In this document: positions 61,599 through 64,000 of the stretch, piece after piece
Layout of the letters: the number at the start of each line of letters is the position of its first letter
How positions within the stretch are numbered: position 1 is the stretch's first letter
NCBI RefSeq assembly: GCF_003339585.1
Contig: NZ_QPKF01000001.1
Span: 1,364,001 to 1,428,000 of the forward strand
Length of the DNA stretch: 64,000 nt
From: Exiguobacterium sp. RIT594
GTDB lineage: Bacteria > Bacillota > Bacilli > Exiguobacteriales > Exiguobacteriaceae
Reading direction: 5' to 3'
Position numbers and translations under genes: made by a program
The notes under the pieces: generated by a model
What the model saw: the letters and a program-made list of their open reading frames with translations, nothing else
The model's database searches: none
Told to the model about the DNA's origin: nothing

Positions 61599-62368
61599 AT
61601 TATCTTCCTTCCACTATCTTCATTCCACGTATCGACATACGAAACCACGTACTCTTTTTTCGTTCGACTGTACTTCGTTTCGAAATAATAGAGGACATTC
61701 TCTTTCTGGTTCAAGACAGAATAAGAATACGTCTTGTACGCCTTTGGAAAAACAGGTTGTTGTTTACCGGTCTGCTTCCCGACTTTTGAATAGTCGATAT
61801 ACGAGACTCTTTCATGTTTCCCAATCCCTGTCCCTGTCATCACCGCATCCAACTGCTTTTTCGTCATGCCTTTTTTAATCTTTTGATTGTTATAGACACG
61901 TTTGGAAGTGACAGCGGATGAGTCAAACCAATGTTTTTCGACGAGTTTTAACTGCTTGCTGTGTTCTTTCGACTTAAATACGAGCAACATCCGGACGGTT
62001 TGGAACGTCACTTCATCCGGATTGTCTGATTCATTCGGTACCTTTGAATCTGGGTACAAATAAAATTCATACTTCAAATATTTCAGCTTCCCGCTTTTAT
62101 CATATGTATTGGAATCGTTCAATTCACCACTGCAAAAAAGATTAACTTTCACCTCATCTTCTGAGCGGTCACACAGATGTTTTTTATAGTTCTTGCCATA
62201 CATGACTTCCGCAACACTGGTCATCGAGGCATTCATTTTCAACTTTTTAAAGGTGTCATGCTGTGTTTCCTTTTTGGTTTTTGCCTCGGCTTTGTTTGAC
62301 GGATAACTCGTCAATAATAGAACAAAGACCATGGACAAAGTCATTAGTCCTTTGATTATGTTTTTCAT
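61586..62368 (-). CDS. Exported protein with a BLIP/SmpA-like repeat
   Basis: The 260-residue product has a signal peptide (about residues 1-29, ending SNKAEA) and a basic secreted domain. FKKLKMNASMTSVAEVMYGKNY and KIKKGMTKKQLDAVMTGTGIG are two copies of the GMTxxQVxxVxG pattern of SmpA/OmlA or BLIP-like folds. Two cysteines (HLCDRSEDEVKVNLFCSG) may form a disulfide. The ATG at 62366-62368 follows AAGGAGA. It is richer in AT than neighbours. Function unknown. Confidence 0.75.
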   Translation of the reverse strand: MKNIIKGLMTLSMVFVLLLTSYPSNKAEAKTKKETQHDTFKKLKMNASMTSVAEVMYGKNYKKHLCDRSEDEVKVNLFCSGELNDSNTYDKSGKLKYLKYEFYLYPDSKVPNESDNPDEVTFQTVRMLLVFKSKEHSKQLKLVEKHWFDSSAVTSKRVYNNQKIKKGMTKKQLDAVMTGTGIGKHERVSYIDYSKVGKQTGKQQPVFPKAYKTYSYSVLNQKENVLYYFETKYSRTKKEYVVSYVDTWNEDSGRKIINEK

Positions 62369-62391
62369 ATTAAAATTCTCCTTCAACATCG

Positions 62392-62889
62392 TTAATTAAC
62401 AGAAATTAAATCATTCAACTGAACGATATGACTGCCCTTTTTTGCGTAATATTCGACCATCTCTGGAAGTTTCTTTTTGTCGTAACTTGTGATGCCGTCC
62501 GTGATCACCGTCACGTCATACTCCAGTTTCCGTAAGTTAAAGCACGTCGATTTGACGCAAGCCGTTGCATCTCCACCGGTCAGATAAAAGCCGGTGATGT
62601 CATGTTGCGCAATGAATGCTGCGAAGGCTTCACTTGTTAAGGCATTCCCCTTATATTTCGTGAAAATGTGATCCGACACGATCTTTAAATCCGGTGCCAA
62701 CTCGGCACCACGCGTCCCGGTTTTAAACGTTCTTGTCCCGGCTGATAAATTCTCGTGCCGGATGTAGACCACATGCATGTCCTGTCCAACTGCCCAATCG
62801 ATTGACTGATTGATCGTCCCGATGACTTCTTTGTAGTTTTTTGTCATGTCATTTTGAATATCGATGACGACCAAGGCTTTCTTTTGCAT
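62392..62889 (-). CDS. Isochorismatase-family cysteine hydrolase
   Basis: A 165-residue enzyme with catalytic aspartate in VVIDIQNDMT, the basic segment GTRGAELAPDL, and nucleophilic cysteine in GGDATACVKSTCFNLRKL. The group includes nicotinamidases and isochorismatase-like hydrolases; the substrate is not clear. The start is the ATG at 62887-62889 with GGAGG upstream. It is divergent from the acetyltransferase gene. Confidence 0.9.
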   Translation of the reverse strand: MQKKALVVIDIQNDMTKNYKEVIGTINQSIDWAVGQDMHVVYIRHENLSAGTRTFKTGTRGAELAPDLKIVSDHIFTKYKGNALTSEAFAAFIAQHDITGFYLTGGDATACVKSTCFNLRKLEYDVTVITDGITSYDKKKLPEMVEYYAKKGSHIVQLNDLISVN

Positions 62890-62999
62890 GTAAACTCCTC
62901 CTGAATGAATAAACGGATTTTTCGTTCTGATGAATGTTTCCGGTTCCGATCGAATAACGTACACTTGAGGTAAGAAGCAGATTAAAGGAGACATGCCGC

Positions 63000-63491
63000 G
63001 TGAAAGAAAAATATTATTTTGACGTCTTTCCTGAACTGACGAGCGAACGGCTCCTGTTAAGGGAAATCCGCTTAAGCGAAGCAAACCACATGATTGAAAT
63101 TACGGCCTATGACGGGCAACAGGCAGAAAACAGTCACGACGTCGTCCGGATCTTGAGTCAAATTGCTCTTGATTACCTCAACGGGGACGGCATCACGTGG
63201 GGACTGTACTTAAAGTCGACCGGCGAATTCATCGGCAACTGCTGTTTTTGCAGAGGCTACCAAAACAACATCGCCGAAATTGGTTATGTACTCAAAGCAG
63301 ACTTCCGCGGCCACGGCTACATGACGGAAGCTGTCAAAACGGTTACCCGATTTGGACTGCAGGACATGAAAGTCAAACAGGTTTGTGCCTATACCGCACC
63401 CGACAACCGGGCCTCGCAGTCCGTTCTCTTAACAGCCGGGTTCACGACAGGTAGTTGCAATCAAGACAGCCACCAGTTCATCTGTCAGTGA
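63000..63491 (+). CDS. GNAT acetyltransferase, RimJ/RimL-like
   Basis: N-acetyltransferase of 163 residues: FPELTSERLLLREIRLSEA, IGNCCFCRGYQNNIAEIGYVLKADFRGHGYMTEAVK (acetyl-CoA loop RGHGYMTEA) and VCAYTAPDNRASQSVLLTAGF. The start is a GTG ten bases after AAAGGAG. The target may be a protein amino terminus or small molecule. Confidence 0.9.
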   Translation: MKEKYYFDVFPELTSERLLLREIRLSEANHMIEITAYDGQQAENSHDVVRILSQIALDYLNGDGITWGLYLKSTGEFIGNCCFCRGYQNNIAEIGYVLKADFRGHGYMTEAVKTVTRFGLQDMKVKQVCAYTAPDNRASQSVLLTAGFTTGSCNQDSHQFICQ

Positions 63492-63514
63492 GCAAGACGC
63501 CGGACTTTCGCCCA

Positions 63515-64000
63515 TCATTTTGCCTTAAAGTTATAAAGTGGTTTAATGACTTGGAGTAACTCAACCGTGTCCTCTGTGTTCCGGATGATTTCCTCCATCG
63601 GCTTATAGACAAACGGCGACTCATCGCGTGTCGATTCGACGACCGAACTCGACCAGACATCCTGCATCGTCTCCTCAAATTCCTTCAAGTCCACTGATTT
63701 GAAGGCTTTTGAGCGGGACATGATGCGTCCGGCTCCGTGGGGTGCGGAATAGTTCCAGTCCGGATTCCCTTTTCCTCTGACAATCAATGAACCATCGCGC
63801 ATGTTCATCGGAATGATGGCGACTTCACCGGCTTGCGCTGAAATCGCACCTTTCCGGAGAATCATCTGCTCGAGATCGATGTAGTTATGGATCGTATCAA
63901 ACTGTTCCGTGACCGACCAGCCCATCGCTTCAACAATGACGTCGGTCATCGCTTGACGGTTCAACGCTGCGTACTTTTGAGCGATTTTTAAGTCATGTAA
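63515..64000 (-). CDS. rtcB: RtcB family RNA ligase (C-terminal part, cut by window edge)
   Basis: RtcB joins RNA 3'-phosphate or cyclic phosphate ends to 5'-OH ends using GTP and Mn(II). The 161 residues present are the C-terminal part: LHDLKIAQKYAALNRQAM at the edge, then NYSAPHGAGRIMSRSKAF containing the guanylylated histidine, and a normal end. No start is inside the window. The spacing QAMTDVIVEAMGWSVTEQFDTIHNYI fits the shorter bacterial RtcB2 form. Confidence 0.9.
   Translation of the reverse strand, partial: LHDLKIAQKYAALNRQAMTDVIVEAMGWSVTEQFDTIHNYIDLEQMILRKGAISAQAGEVAIIPMNMRDGSLIVRGKGNPDWNYSAPHGAGRIMSRSKAFKSVDLKEFEETMQDVWSSSVVESTRDESPFVYKPMEEIIRNTEDTVELLQVIKPLYNFKAK

Noticed and set aside
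62890-63084. N-terminal extension of the isochorismatase-family gene.
   Set aside because: It overlaps the divergent acetyltransferase start and does not resemble the family; the ATG at 62889 has its own ribosome-binding site.
1-64000. CRISPR array, prophage, insertion sequence, tRNA or rRNA.
   Set aside because: No regularly spaced repeats, transposase, integrase, phage structural genes or cloverleaf-like sequences were seen.

Overview
The window looks like a stretch of chromosome from a moderate-GC Firmicute of the order Bacillales, most probably Exiguobacterium. This is an inference. It rests on strong purine-rich Shine-Dalgarno sites, frequent TTG and GTG starts, lipoboxes, CcpA-, CodY- and SigB-like sites, and the protein types, not on a database search. 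Gene density is high, intrinsic terminators are easy to see, and no tRNA, rRNA, insertion sequence, phage or CRISPR array was found.

Layout. 1-2.9 kb: thiamine operon on the minus strand, led by a TPP riboswitch (tenI-thiO-thiS-thiG-thiF, thiF cut by the window edge). 2.9-6.7 kb: NagZ-like lipoprotein, OsmC protein, an MFS exporter and an NlpC/P60-fold protein that has lost its catalytic residues. 6.7-10.2 kb: a YtrA-type GntR repressor, ABC transporter and an unrecognised anchored protein, with a clear promoter and operator. 10.2-16.7 kb: a SigB-type SDR operon, a NUDIX hydrolase, two tandem SH3b-M23 peptidases, a zinc/cation efflux CDF protein and glycerol dehydrogenase. 16.8-21.7 kb: BrnQ, a DUF2268 lipoprotein, and a MetNIQ-type importer whose ATPase lacks the C-terminal regulatory domain. 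21.8-26.7 kb: a ketone-body/3-hydroxybutyrate operon (permease, CoA-transferase A and B, dehydrogenase, thiolase) with a cre site. 26.9-38.1 kb: a diguanylate cyclase, small membrane proteins, RpiA, an M3 peptidase, a hemolysin III homologue, DUF1836 and DUF4003 proteins, a SigB-type acidic protein, and a histidine kinase followed by a degenerate GAF-GGDEF-EAL protein. 38.1-53.7 kb: ABC exporter, dehydrogenase, CutC, DeoR regulator, PlsY, VanY-type carboxypeptidase, thioesterase, a double-AAA SpoVK/EccA-like ATPase, aconitase and a SigB-type stress protein. 53.6-58.5 kb: an AT-rich, gene-poor accessory segment with an ArsR regulator, esterase and old yellow enzyme, and a dead Phd/YefM-RelE toxin-antitoxin pair. 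58.5-64 kb: carboxylesterase, a MhqR-type quinone-response operon with two operators, an exported protein, an isochorismatase-family hydrolase, an acetyltransferase and the C-terminal end of RtcB.

The most unusual items are these. A structured element of about 155 bp is present twice (34.04-34.20 and 42.20-42.35 kb); its outer stem is kept although the stem sequence differs between copies. The exported NlpC/P60 protein lacks all three expected catalytic residues. The toxin-antitoxin locus carries several inactivating lesions but retains a perfect 37-bp palindromic operator.
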